A stretch of 64,000 nucleotides of DNA. Source: Meghimatium bilineatum. Lineage: Eukaryota; Mollusca; Gastropoda; Stylommatophora; Philomycidae. Under the pieces are notes generated by a model. It worked only from the letters and a program-made list of their open reading frames with translations, made no database searches and was not told the origin of the DNA. Position 1 is the first letter of the stretch; the number at the start of each line of letters is the position of its first letter. Positions 34,546-46,164 of this stretch are shown piece after piece. The stretch covers positions 32,676,009 to 32,740,008 of the forward strand of contig CM067316.1 of assembly GCA_034231615.1 (NCBI GenBank). The letters are read 5' to 3'. The translations under genes and the position numbers were made by a program.

Positions 34546-34815
34546 ACTTCTACTATATGATTTGGTTAATAAATTTGTTATTTCTACTATATGGCGTGTT
34601 TATGTCTGTTCTTTCTAATATATGTCGTGTTTATGTCTGTTTTTTTCTACTATATGGCGTATTTATGTCTGTTCATTCTACTATACTGTGTGGTATGTCT
34701 GTTCTTTATACTATATGTTGTGCTTATGCATGTCCCTTTTAAAATATGGTATTTTTATTTCTGTCCTATTTACAACATGGTGTTTTTATCTGTTCCTTCT
34801 AGAGAGTGGTGTGTA
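34546..34815. repeat. ~30-33-bp degenerate minisatellite, right half
   Basis: Resumes with acttctactatatg and continues ttctactatatggcgtgttt then atgtctgtt. The first 11 bp duplicate 33786-33796. Confidence 0.85.
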
Positions 34816-36290
34816 TGTCGGTTAATTCTACATTTGTTCTATCCTATCACGTATTAGTCATCAAAAACCGACACTATTGCACTTGCTCTTTGGACATACT
34901 AGCATGTGTTCTTTCCTCCCAGCAGATGTTGGAAGGTTTATATTCAGATGACTATCATGTACCGATGGCACTTCTCGTTCTACATAAGGTTCTCAATCCT
35001 ATTCGTGCCACACTGTGTACCAAATTTGTTTATGTTGTTGCTTCATTTATCGCATTTATCGCATCTCACCAAGCATGATTTTAGAGCATATTATTATTAT
35101 TAAACGTTCAGATAGTCGGTCATACATAGGCTTCCACATCAAACACTTCTTCAAGACAAGCGTCAATAATGACTGGCATTGACAGGCAGCAGTCATGTAG
35201 TCTGTTACAAGAATCCGAAATCAGTTCTGTATAAGGAGACTGCTTCAACTAGACATTAAAACTCACACAGTGTGCGAAAATGATTGTACCGGTTAGGACA
35301 ACGAACAAAACTGACAAGGCAGCTAATTTCTTGTGAAGATAATATATTCATTTAGGGCGGGTTTTAATACATATTTAGAAACATTTAACTTCGATTCTTA
35401 TAGTAGCACCACGTGACGGTTTGTGTGATAAAATATTTATTTACGTTCAAATTGAGTGTCAATCACGTGATCATATGGCTGCCATAGCAACGCAAGTTGG
35501 GCTGGCGCCACGAATCGATCTCTTCTTCTGTTCCGGTCTCTCATTGATTTGAAGCGCCACGACCCTCTCGCCTTCATAAATCTGTTCGCAGAACTTGTCT
35601 TTTGTGACGAACGGCAGAATTCGTTTTTCTGTGCTATCATTTACCACATTTATGCCCACTAAATTCTTTCTTTTTTTTTGTGTTGAATCATGCCTCAATA
35701 ACCACTTATTGTATATGATCACACAGATATCTTGCACTATTGACTCACCAGATTTTTGTAGCGTATATTTAATCACAATCAATGCATTAATCGCGCAGGT
35801 GTGCACGTCCTGCTACTCGATTTAACGTGCGCTTAACTATAATACTTCGGACACACGATACAAAAATGTATCTTTTTGTTACACTGCATGTAGACAGTTG
35901 GTATTTTAATCTTCACAGTAGGTCCTTGAATTACTTATTCTGTAATGTAGAGTACATGTATGCGCATTTCTTATTTTACTTATCCGATAAAAACACGGTC
36001 ATATAAATTGTTTGAGACCACAATCATTTTTCAATAAATTAATAGTTGAGGAACCTCAATAGCTCAGATATATGCTTCGACTTTTGTCAATAAACTCCAG
36101 GAATGTCCTAGGCGAAAGCCTATAATTGCGATGCACCGGAGTTTGTAAATTACACAGGAATATTGCAGACATCAATCGAAGGTGAATAAAAAGAGAAACA
36201 ACTTGGATACACACAACCGGATGGACAATTGGATAGATGACCGCAGTTGAGATAATACTCAGAGTAGAGGCATTAATAAACACTAGTATG
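34816..36290. other. Unassigned
   Basis: Several short open frames on both strands (34806-35103, 35437-35825, 36056-36283), none with a motif I know. A (tta)n run lies near 35088-35100. No splice-supported exon. Confidence 0.4.
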
Positions 36291-36299
36291 CCTATCAGA

Positions 36300-36720
36300 A
36301 GGTTATCAACACCCTTCGTAGGGAATGCAGAGAGTGTGGTAATCTGAAGACAAGCATCAGGATCAAGGACAATAAAGGGAGCGAGAATGAAGTCTTATAT
36401 ACTGACGGGTCGATGCGACGTATAGAGAACTGCCAATAGGGTTTCACTGCTGGAGTAAGAGGACACATTGTAGTCGAACACAGCGGAGCTTATGTCACAA
36501 CAACAGCCAGGATGAGAGTACAGGTGGACGAAGGTAGAATAGCTGGATGATTACTTTCGAAAAGCACGCTGAACATGGATGTGATTGTTTCCGACCCTAG
36601 TCCATGCTTGGAGCAGTCACTAGCGGGTGGGTGGGCGCGCCATGAACGGGCGACATATAATGATGTCGCTGAATATAAAGAATTCGCATGGCCAAGCTAG
36701 AGTACACGTAAATTAGCAAG
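36300..36720 (+). mobile_element. LINE fragment with RNase H start
   Basis: The plus strand reads EVLYTDGSMRRIENC near 36390-36435, then GVRGHIVVEHSGAYVTTTAR then MRVQVDEGR. This matches an RNase H opening seen in LINE polyproteins (YTDGSxxR ... GVVxEDSGAYxVTTSSMRME). One stop lies between the two parts. The catalytic Asp of YTDGS is present. Confidence 0.75.
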
Positions 36721-37329
36721 CTAATACGCGTTAAAAAATCACAACAGCAAAAAATGGTAGTCCTGGTAGATGGCTATGTCCTGCATAGTATACGCTACCA
36801 ATACGCTTACTACAAGGGCACCTATGACAGGACCTTTGACTATGCATAAATATGAGATCTTGAAATAAATTTTAGAATGCTAATCGGAGGATGATAATTC
36901 ACTTGATCAATCAGTACTACAGTGATTGCATACATTTGGAATCAAGCGTGGCACGAGCAGGACAGGGCGAGAGAGGAATCGAATTTGGTGGGTGAAAAAT
37001 CAGCGCGCTGCTGGAACGCTAAGCATACATACTCTACACCGTCTGCTAAATGAGAATGAGCATCTATTGTCCTGGCAGTAGTGCACAGACGTTCATTCTG
37101 AAATGCTTGAAATAACTCAGATATTAATTAAACTATTTTCCTAGTCTAGTTGTCCTGGATCAATTTTTAAGTTCAGCTGTAACTAATTTTTGTTGTATCA
37201 CCATCATTGCCTTGTACGAACACTGAGACACATTACCGTATCTTCCATTAATACATAAGGACATGCTACAACTTTGAAAAAAGGGGCGATTGTTAAATAG
37301 TGTTGTCATGATGATCCGTCTTGAACTAT
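36721..37329. other. Unassigned, perhaps the LINE continuation
   Basis: Downstream of the RNase H fragment. Frames are broken and I cannot follow the family. Confidence 0.35.
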
Positions 37330-37855
37330 TCTTAACAACTATAGTATGGCAATGTATGAGGCTCATATGTACCACATGTAGTATGAAAATGTATGAGGCT
37401 CATATGTACCACATGTAGTATGAAAATGTATGAGGCTCATATATACCACATGTAGTATGGCAATGTATGAGGCTCACATATACCACATGTAGTATGGCAA
37501 TGTATGAGGCTCACATATACCAAATGAAGTATGAAAATGTATGAGGCTCATATATACCAAGTGTAGTATGAAAATATATGAGGCTCATATATACCAAGTG
37601 TAGTATGAAAATATATGCGGCTCATATATACCAAGTGTAGTATGAAAATATATGAGGCTCATATATACCAAGTGTAGTATGAAAATATGAGGCTCACATA
37701 TACCAAATTAAGTATGAAAATATATGAGGCTCACATATACCAAATGTAGTATGACAATGTATGAGGCTCATATATACCAAATGTAGTATGAAAATGTATA
37801 AGGCTCATATATACCAGTCGTAGTCTGAAAATGTATGAGGCTCATATGTAGATAT
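37330..37855. repeat. 37-bp minisatellite, ~14 copies
   Basis: Unit gtagtatgaaaatgtatgag then gctcatatataccaaat. Left copies carry accacat, right copies accaagt; gradual change along the array. Confidence 0.92.
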
Positions 37856-37939
37856 ATGTATGTATGCGATTCTCAAGCGATTCTCATTCTACATTGTGAT
37901 TTCGATCTTATGAGAAACACGTTTTACTGATCGTCACCT

Positions 37940-38032
37940 GAATATCATATGCGCCCCGATCACTCAAGCCATTGAAGTGATCAGTAACAGATATGCGCCC
38001 CGATCACTCAAGCCATTGAAGTGATCAGCAAC
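37940..38032. repeat. 44-bp direct duplication with internal palindrome
   Basis: Two copies of atatgcgccccgatcactca then agccattgaagtgatcagtaacag. Within each, gatcact...agtgatc forms a 7-bp-arm hairpin. Confidence 0.85.
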
Positions 38033-38059
38033 AGAAGTGCCAGTGTGCTTTTTGATAAT

Positions 38060-39000
38060 ACACAAATGCTCACAGAATCGATTTGCAAGCCCATTCTAGC
38101 TGAAAATGGTTAGGAATGTCAAGCTTGAGATGACTCGTAATCAATAAATCCCTGAAGTTTTTGTTACGTTTGTAAGCAGAGGGTGTCCCGGAACACTTCA
38201 CGTATCTTGGAATCCGACTGGAGAAGAGGAGTGTGTTGGAGTAGAACATTGCGGACAGCAGAGCTATGGGGTGGAAAATGAGAACCCGTTTGATCATGTC
38301 TAAAGAGGATGACATCCGAGTGTTCTTGAGGGCGGACTGGAGGGAGACACTGCACATTTGAAGCAAAGCACACCTGAGGGCCCTGTTCGGCTATAGGCGA
38401 CAGCGGATTAGATCCATCATCTCATGGGTACTCGAGAAGGTCCACCTTACCACTTCACAGACCTCGCAGCCGAAGAATTTGAGAGAATGGAATGGACTCG
38501 TGACAGGTAAAGGGATGAGAGGAGGTGTGGAGGAGAAATCTATGAGCATCAGTGGGCTTTCAGTGCACCGATGTCTTAAGTCAGGAGGGTTTGATAGTGA
38601 TGGATATGTCCAGAAGAAGTTCACATGAAAGTTAGGCATCGCCGATGTGGACTAGATGGCTGGGTGAAAGTTAGCAATGAATCGTGACAGATCAGCCTCA
38701 GCCATGTCAGTGATGCCGATACCATCATCGATATATCTGTAGAAAACCAAAGGGAAGGGCCCACCAAAGGATTACCGTATTTGGTTCTCAAGGCTAGCCA
38801 TAAACAAGCAGGTATCAGAATCACAGATATCGCAGTCAAACGGTAAACCATAGAAAAAAGCATTCCAGTCTCTGGACTACATCATGAAATATGTAGGATT
38901 CTGAAAATGAGCGTAACAACGATAAGCAACAACGTTCTGGTACTCTTTGGTGTAATTGGTTAGGAGGAATCCTTCGAGTGTTATTTCTTAGCGGTGTGCA
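38060..39000 (-). mobile_element. Penelope-like retroelement, reverse transcriptase region, broken
   Basis: The minus strand carries FYRYIDDGIGITDM around 38710-38745 (the YxDD catalytic box in the form used by Penelope-like elements). Farther downstream are YKRNKNFRDLLITSHLKL around 38130-38185, matching the segment before the GIY-YIG region (AYKRxxNLRDLLVxxxL), and a preceding LFSSRIPRYVKCSGTP block. Upstream is LPFDCDICDSDTCLFMASLE. I see no clear GIY-YIG endonuclease. The copy is truncated and interrupted several times. PLEs are neither LINEs nor LTR elements; the assignment rests on these two blocks. Confidence 0.72.
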
Positions 39001-39379
39001 ATATTGTGATATCTTCTCGGTTGGGGAAAAGCAAACAGATGAAGCCATGTGCGGCTTCTGCGAGAGGAAATCTGTACTATTGAGACAAGGCCCTTTTTAT
39101 GATGTGCATGTTTACTGTAGTTTGCTCTTGTTGTGGACCACTGTTGAGAAAATAGGACATCCGATATTCGGCTTCATCACTTGAAGATGTTAGACACTTT
39201 ACGCACAACGATGGCGGTACCAGATTGAGTCTCCCTGATGTAGTTCTAACATTTCAAGATTTCAAACGCATTGCACATGAAGATTCACAGTACCCGCATC
39301 AATCTCTGAGAGCTGATTTCATATATATTTCTATATATTTCTTACAATGTCATATGTGTAGGGATTTTAGAAACGGACA
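39001..39379. other. Unassigned
   Basis: Could include further upstream PLE sequence. Open frames at 38978-39184 and 39225-39437 (+) show no motif. Confidence 0.35.
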
Positions 39380-39720
39380 AATGACCTATTTATGTCCCAT
39401 GACAAGACCTATGTCCCATGAAATGACCTATTTTTGATCCATGAAATGACATATCTATGACCTATGAACTGACATATATCTGACCCATGAAGTAACCTAT
39501 CTATAACACATGAAATGTCTTATCAATGATCCATGAAATGACCTATCTATGACACATTAAATGACCTATCTATGACCAATTAATTGATTATCTATGACCC
39601 ATGAAATGAACTATCTATGACCCACGAAATGACTTATCTATGAACCATGAAATGACTTATCTATGACCCACGAAATGACTTATCTATGAACCATGAAATG
39701 ACATATCTATGACCCATGAA
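39380..39720. repeat. 22-23-bp minisatellite, left part
   Basis: Unit tatctatgacccatgaaatg then acc. Moderately diverged. Continues at 40156-40310 after a SINE insertion. Confidence 0.88.
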
Positions 39721-40155
39721 TAAATTCAAATAGGAAGCATGAGGATAAATAAAAGTAATTCCTACAGCTGACGGGAATTGAACCAGGTCTGTTCTAGCAG
39801 CACCGAATCGCTTTGCAACACAAGTAAATAGGTTTTCCGTACTTGATCAACCACATCCCCCCAAAAAAGATGTGAGACTTTCAAGGTCAAGACTTTCAGC
39901 CTGTGTACTCAAGTCACTGAGAACAGACCAATCGAAACAAGGACTATCACAACATCAACGAACATCCCGTACAAGTATTAAAGTATCCTCAGGAACACAA
40001 ACACAGAACATGCATATTCGTTCACAAGGACCTAAATGCCTTCTTGTAAACATAAATAACATAGAGACAGAACAATATTGCTTCAAATAATATCTTATAC
40101 TAGTAAATTCAAATAGGAAGCAAGAGGATAAATGAAAATAATTCCTACAGCTGAC
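39721..40155 (-). mobile_element. tRNA-derived SINE, one copy plus the tail of a second
   Basis: The minus strand carries gttgcaaagcgattcggtgc and the B box ggttcaattcccgtc, then a tail ending cttcctatttgaattta. It matches the arms at 27348-27954 over about 300 bp, including acgggatgtt and gttgatcaagtac-like blocks. A ~50-bp tail unit (taaattcaaataggaagca ... cctacagctgac) occurs at both 39721-39772 and 40104-40155, so a full copy lies directly after the tail of another copy: a tandem dimer with one member truncated. Confidence 0.82.
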
Positions 40156-40310
40156 CTATATATGACTAATAAAGTGACCTATCTATGACCCATTAAATGA
40201 CATATCTCTGACACATGAAATTATTTATGACCGATGAAATGACCTATTTATGAACAATGAAAAGACATATGACTCATAAAGTGACCTATCTATGACCAAC
40301 TTAAGACCCT
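40156..40310. repeat. 22-23-bp minisatellite, right part
   Basis: Resumes as ctatatatgactaataaagt then gacctatctatgaccc; same unit as 39380-39720. Confidence 0.82.
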
Positions 40311-40700
40311 TGAAATAAAAGTTACCAATTTATGGTTAATATTCATATTAGTATTTGTCTGTGTCTAATAGTATCGAATTATTCGCAATAGTCTTAGGTA
40401 AGGGATCGATTTAATCTCCCTGTCAAGAAACTTTTCTATTGAATAAGAAAGTTAAATTAGCCATTTTCGACGAAAACTTGACAAGCAGTTGAATACCACC
40501 TCCGCTGCTTGCAGTTTAGTCTCTGATCTAGCTATATTCTGTGTGTGTGATCTCTTTCTAAATATTAATAGTAGCTATAAGAATAGCAGGTTGATAAGCA
40601 ACTGTTATACGTTAAAATAGTATGGGCAATTGAATTTCGTTATATTAAAACAAGCACATTTTAAGGGGAAACATATCAATCAACGCATATTAACATCAGA
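40311..40700. other. Unassigned AT-rich DNA
   Basis: Nothing recognised. Confidence 0.35.
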
Positions 40701-40764
40701 AGAGAACATGTTTCAATTATTCAATGACACATAAGCTACAACACGCTAGGTATTGCCTTATTTT

Positions 40765-40988
40765 TAGCGCATGGCTGTGTGGTTAGAACGCCGTTCTCAG
40801 ACCCTTGAGGTCACGGGTTCAATTCATGATTGGGACGGGATATTTTCTGTCGGGGTTCAATCAAAAACATTCCTGTAATGTCGCGGCACCTGATCTAGCA
40901 AAGCGGCCTTTATTTTCACAGCCCATAGAAACCCTCTCTGCACTCCTTCACTGGAAATCTTGCAGTAACGGAAACTTCTTTACACAAG
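40765..40988 (+). mobile_element. tRNA-derived SINE with A and B boxes
   Basis: The head reads tggctgtgtggttagaacgc (A box, about 40772) and gaggtcacgggttcaattca (B box, about 40807-40826), with the correct order and spacing for RNA polymerase III. The body after 40845 is not tRNA-like, so this is a SINE and not a tRNA gene. Confidence 0.78.
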
Positions 40989-41074
40989 TCACACAACGCT
41001 AGGAATTGCCCATTTATTGAGTGACACACAACTCACAACATGCTGGGCATGTCTTAGTTATTCAATGTCACACA

Positions 41075-41350
41075 TGCCATAACACTGGCTTAACATCGCA
41101 CTGGCTTCGCATATGAGTGGTCCTGGGTTCATTCCCCAGCTGAGGCGGAAATGTTTTCAGATTGTAACGGCTCCCAGGTCGACCCGGCCTTAAATGGGTA
41201 CCGGATTAATCCGGGAAGTAGAGACTGCGAGGGACAGGAGGCTGGCTACCGCCTTCATTTGCAGAGCCTGTGAAATGTGAGATCGCTAACATCTCACACC
41301 CCTACGGCATTAATAAAATGGTATAGGTTACTTTACTTTACTTTTATGCC
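41075..41350 (+). mobile_element. tRNA-derived SINE, full copy
   Basis: The head contains ctggcttcgcatatgagtgg and B box tgggttcattcccc (about 41114-41127). The body (ggctcccaggtcgacccggc; ccggattaatccgggaagta; gagatcgctaacatctcaca; acggcattaataaaatgg) matches 2490-2690 on the opposite strand. The tail is (tttac)n at about 41330-41345. Confidence 0.85.
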
Positions 41351-41385
41351 ATAACAATCTGGATTTGCCTTAGTTACATTGTTCT

Positions 41386-43255
41386 GAAGATGTTACTATT
41401 ATTTTTTCAGTGTGAATATGGCAGTAGCCAGTGATATCCAGTTGAAGCAATGTCATGCTACCATGGTGTACTCTATTAAGATATACAGTCATGCGATCTT
41501 TGCATATTATTCTATGACCTATATTACGTAATATTTCTCTCTTTGTTGTTATCGGAGTGGTACTCGTTTTCCTGCCAATGGAGCCATTCTATTAGTAGCC
41601 ATTCTAAGTACCTGATATATTCTAATAGTGTATTCTTATTGATACAGAAGAATTTAGAAGTTTTTTATTTACGTGTCTGTCATGTGTTCTTCCCATCTAG
41701 TATTTACATTTTCTACATTTAGTTACAAACGGATTTCATTTCTTCTCCAAATCCATGAATTAATGTTCAGCTTTTAGAACGATATGCTAACACCGTGCAT
41801 TGTTATAGTTATAATATTTTCTTAATACATGTTTGTTTCGTGAGGAGGTGCCTCGTATCTCTAATATGATCGTCAATGTCGTGTTTTTAAATGATCTTTT
41901 ATAATGAGGAATATCTTATTAGGCTGAGGAAATGAGTTCAATTCAGTTATATCTGATTGTATAACCATCAAAACCAATAAAAGTCGCAGTGCAGGCTACC
42001 CTGCCACGAACTACAACAAATATTGGTTATTCACAACTATTTTATTGTTGCCTTTCACGAGAAAATATATTTAGATCATTAACAAGTAAAGTAATCATTC
42101 ACATTTAAATGAATTTTCTTATAGCAAACTATAGGTTATGTCAGACTGTAAATTGGCTACTGTCCTAGCAGAGACCAATAGATATTAAACGGAGCAAACT
42201 CTAGTGAAACGAAGTTTGCCCGTAACTAGGGTACAAAGGGATATAAAACATTTTATACAAGGGACACTCAGAAATAATGTAACATTTTATTGGGATAAGT
42301 AATCTTGCATAAGAATAAGAGGAGAGTGGCATGTGGTGTCTGTGCTTGTTGTTCTTGATGGTAACATAAATTCTGCATGATAACTTTTAAGATGTTATAG
42401 AGATGTGACACGGTGGTATTGTTTCTCCGTTCCACGCTACTCCACACTCGTGTAGTGTGCAGAGCGCCATTATTTCCATTATGCTTCCGTACAACGCAGA
42501 TAGTAAAACGGCAATCATTTGTAGTGCGCGCTCATTATTTCCACGCGCCACACACTTTCTTTCTCTTGCCCCAGTGTGTAACATGCAGAATAAATGTAGA
42601 GTGCGGATATAATCAAAAAGTAGTAGTTTTTCTGCTTTGTAGAAACACAACCAATTCCTGCATATGACCCGATCCTGGGGAGACTCAAATGGCATATTTG
42701 AGTTAGCAGCGGCCATGTTTGTTATTGTACGAAGCAATAAATACCAGCGAATTGTCATGATGATGTCATAAAGTGACGATCTAAAAAGTGAGATTAAAAA
42801 CCTAAACAGTGTATTCTCGTCTACTAGGACAGAACCGTAAATTGTAACGTGCGTATTACCGTCGCGCAAAGTGATGTGCATTGCTCTCTTGCAATCTCAA
42901 AGTTAGCAGATAACCAAAATCCTAAAGACCAAAATCTTTCGTGTTGCAACCTGGAAAAAAATTGCTTGGAAAATCTAGCCAAACAATTTTTCTAACGCTT
43001 TATGGATCGTGTCCGGGTGTTGTATATTGAGATGGAACTAGAATTGCGCACATAAGAATAATAATATCTCTGAATATAACTAGGTGCCCTCAGTTAAATC
43101 CCAGCACGGTTGAAGACAATGGATAAATAGAGAACGCGATTAAAGTCAATGGGTACATAGAGAACCGGTAGAGACAATGGTCCATGGATCCAATGATCAT
43201 TCACTGCATAGTACTTCACTTCCAGTTGTCTCGATTCGTCTTACCACTGGTTTCA
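41386..43255. other. Unassigned, possible old transposon ends
   Basis: At 42252-42290 tacaagggacactcagaaat then aatgtaac resembles a mariner terminal repeat, but no partner was found. The open frames at 42387-42881 (-) and 42413-42667 (+) have no motif I recognise. Confidence 0.35.
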
Positions 43256-43259
43256 AATG

Positions 43260-44165
43260 AGGTCCGACAAGAGAGTGAGGTCGACGGTTTGCACAACTCC
43301 TCCTCACTTTAATCAAAATCCCCAGTGCAAGTCATTTTCACATCCACGTATCCCTGCATAAAGGTAAATGGTGTAGCACTGAAAGTTGTGAATAGATTCA
43401 CATATCTAGGCAGTACGTTATCACAAAATGCCAACGTTGATGACGGAGTGTATACAAGGATTGCCAAGGCAAGCAGCACGTTCGGCAGATTGTACGCAAA
43501 TGTTTGGCGTAGAAATGGCATTAACCTGCAGACTAAGCTGAAAGTTTACAGAGCAGTGGTACTTCCAGTGCTACTATACGCTAATGACACATGGACTGTG
43601 CTTAGATGCCATGTGAAAAAACTCAATCACTTTCACACAACTTGTCTCAGAAAAGTTATGAACATAAGATGGCAAGAAAGGCTTCCGGATACCATTGTCT
43701 TTGATAGAGCTGGTATCCCCAGCATTGACACTATCCTGATGCAGACACAGATTCGTTGGGCAGGTTATTTGGTGCGTATGCCAGATCATGGTCTGCCAAA
43801 GATACTTCTCTATGGTGAGCTGGAGAAGGATAAAAGATCTCAATGTTGCCTACACAGAAACGCTACAAGGACTCGTTAATGACCTCACTGAAAGACTTCG
43901 ACATAAATCAAGACACATGGGAAGAACTTGTACAAAATAGATCTACATGGCGCTCTACAATAAAAAATAGAGCATCGTCTTGTAAAAAGTGGAGAAATGC
44001 AGCAGCTCAACAGCGCAGAGTAGCTAGAAAGTCACGGATAAACCAAGATCCGTATACAGAGAGCTTTCCATGCCCGAACTGTCCACGGTCATTTACAGAT
44101 CGAATAAGGCTCATTAGCCATCTACGAACTTATAATCAAGGCTCACTAAGGCAAGAATAGTGAGA
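43260..44165 (+). mobile_element. RTE-type LINE 3' part with C-terminal C2H2 finger
   Basis: Frame 43325-43879 reads VNGVALKVVNRFTYLGSTLS, TRIAKASSTFGRLYANVWRR, VYRAVVLPVLLYANDTWTVL, HFHTTCLRKVMNIRWQERLP, QIRWAGYLVRMPDHGLPKIL and LYGELEKDKRSQ. A frameshift near 43845 leads into 43843-44160: QKRYKDSLMTSLKDFDINQD, TWEELVQNRSTWRSTIKNRA, then a C2H2 finger FPCPNCPRSFTDRIRLISHL then RTY, close to the natural stop at 44160. Apart from that one frameshift this part is well kept, so the insertion is fairly recent. The 5' RT and endonuclease are absent. Confidence 0.92.
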
Positions 44166-44379
44166 AAGTCTCCTAATGAGCACGATTCGCATGTTTGGTA
44201 CACGTAACGGCAGAATAGCGCTATTGGGCAGCGTCATGTGCAAGAAGTATGTGAGAATATTGCAGCCATAATGGAAGAGATGGTCAAGCTCGAGAACACG
44301 TTTTCAGTTGTCTTCAGACAACAGGTTGCATGTATAGGTAAAGACTATATACCATACCGATCTGACGCGAATAAAATGT

Positions 44380-44705
44380 AAGTTCTTCTTCTTCTGCATT
44401 CAGCATCTGTGGTCATGCTATACCGTCAGGCCTGTTGTCAAGACGATGTCTACTGTCTTCTCCAGGTCAGAGCGACTGCCCCTTAGCTTTTACCTGAAGC
44501 TCTGGCCAGGTCTGCTGTCTCTGATCTTTGTATGTTGGGTAGTCCTGAAGTATGTGTTCCGGGGTCTGGGTTCCGGATCCACATGGACATTCATCTGTGT
44601 ATGAGATCCTTAATCGGTAAAGGTGACCCAACAGTCTGCACTGGCCTGTTCTAATGCGAAATATTGTGGTCTGTTGATATGATTCTTCACCGTGTAGAGC
44701 AGATC
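44380..44705 (-). mobile_element. LINE 3' end, RNase H-bearing family, (GAA)n tail
   Basis: The minus strand reads QTTIFRIRTGQCRLLGHLYR, then ISYTDECPCGSGTQTPEHIL then QDYPTYKDQRQQTWPELQ. This is the classic tail TIFRLRTGHCRLxxHxxR ... CPCGxxxQTPEHxLQxCP, with the last Cys replaced by Tyr. It ends in gaagaagaagaac, the 3' tail, near 44388. Confidence 0.85.
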
Positions 44706-44759
44706 CTCACTCATTTGCCTGGCGACAGATAGAAAGGAGGTCACGGGTTAGGGAAGTTC

Positions 44760-45480
44760 ACCTTAAAAATGCATAAAGACAACGGATGTGCTGAGGCGGA
44801 GGATGAAATATAACTGTGAAACCAGCAGCACAACGTCCTTCAGGAGCCTCCACGAAATCTACACGAAATTTCGTGCTTGTGATATAAATGACACAATCAT
44901 AAAAACGAAAAACTGTGAATTAAAATAATACAAAAGTTAGTTTTTATTACACCAGTGCATTTATGCAAAACTTTATCTTAAAATGTGTTTGAAATGTAAA
45001 TGGAATGATATTCTGCTGTTGAATACATCATGTTCGGTGTATTCTGATCAAAATTTGTATGCAAACATTAAATAATGATACAGATATATCAACAAATGAA
45101 CATACAGCACACACATAAGTTATTGTTTGTGTGTGCCGTGATTTTTGTTTTGAATATATTTCGCGGTTCATTACGGGAAGACGTGTCCCACACATTCCAA
45201 CTTTTTAATATAAGACGTGGTTTCAAACAGTTTCCGTGACTTGGATATTAAAAAAATTAGCAGCATATGCTACCGATCATTTAATATGCGCACAACGCAC
45301 TCAGACCCCCCTCCCCGCAGGGTCTTCATGGAGAGAGAAAGGGGCCTCTCAGTGCGTTGCACAGATAAATGAATGCTGCGATTTATGAGCCTTTAGCGAA
45401 AGTTCGTTTCGTTAAATAATGCATGATTTGTTTAGTAAATAATTTGTATACAATTTCCATACTAAACATATTTCGCTTAG
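44760..45480. other. Unassigned, with a GC-rich foldback at 45289-45362
   Basis: Mostly AT-rich. A perfect 14-bp palindrome cacgaaatttcgtg lies near 44864-44877. Inverted arms gcgcacaacgcactcagacc (about 45288-45307) and cctctcagtgcgttgcac (about 45345-45362) enclose a C-rich loop. Confidence 0.5.
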
Positions 45481-46160
45481 TTGGGTATTTATTTTGCAAA
45501 CTGTTATGAAATTTAATACTATCACCGGGTTACAGCGTGTGAGGTTCGAAACCACGTCCGAACAAAACAAAAAACATCTGGACGATGATTTCTCGCCTGA
45601 CAGAATCCTTCCTTCAGTCGACATATCTGCAAATGAGTACCTGACGCTTCGGTTGGGGAATGTAAAAACAACAAAAAAGGAGACTGGCCACAACACCTAG
45701 TAGTTTCTTCGCCTTAGTACATAAAGATCTATATTCATTCACGACTACAGGTTGCTGTCATCTTCCTTACCTGTATAAAATTATTAAGGGATCAGTTCAC
45801 ATATTGTCAGGTATATCCTAGAAATATGTACAGGGATACATTTTCAGCAATTAATAGAAGATTAATCAAATTAAATTTTGATTTAACTGGATATCATGGC
45901 TACAAGTATCTAAGCTTTTGTGATATTCTGAAGGACAATCTATCCCACGATTGAAACACAATCCGAATGATCGGATTCATTGTAGTTCAATGGTAGTAAG
46001 CGACGCTGACCAATCAGCACAACTGGAATGATGATCATGTCTGAGGTATGTTCGGCTGTGCCTAGGTCATATGCGTGCCTGGAATTATCTACCGCACTTT
46101 GAGTATGAGTGGGAGGAGCATGTCGAGATAGGTCTTCCATTACTTTCTTCTAGTGCATTT
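45481..46160. other. Unassigned
   Basis: The open frame at 45494-45700 (+) lacks known motifs. gaggttcgaaacc near 45541 resembles a B box, but no A box is evident. Confidence 0.35.
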
Positions 46161-46164
46161 TTGA

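Larger units (their letters stand above)
40705..41385. repeat. ~43-bp minisatellite interrupted by two SINEs
   Basis: Copies of acaacacgctaggtattgcc then ttagttattcaatgacaca lie at about 40705-40762, 40989-41080 and (partial) 41345-41385. The intervals are filled by two different tRNA-derived SINEs. Confidence 0.75.

Noticed and set aside
40765-40845. Possible functional tRNA gene
   Set aside because: A and B boxes are present, but the stem pairing is poor by eye and a non-tRNA body follows; SINE is the better reading.
42252-42290. Mariner-type terminal inverted repeat
   Set aside because: Resembles a mariner end but no partner end or transposase was found nearby.
45541-45553. B-box-like gaggttcgaaacc
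   Set aside because: No A box at the expected distance and no match with the SINE families in the window.
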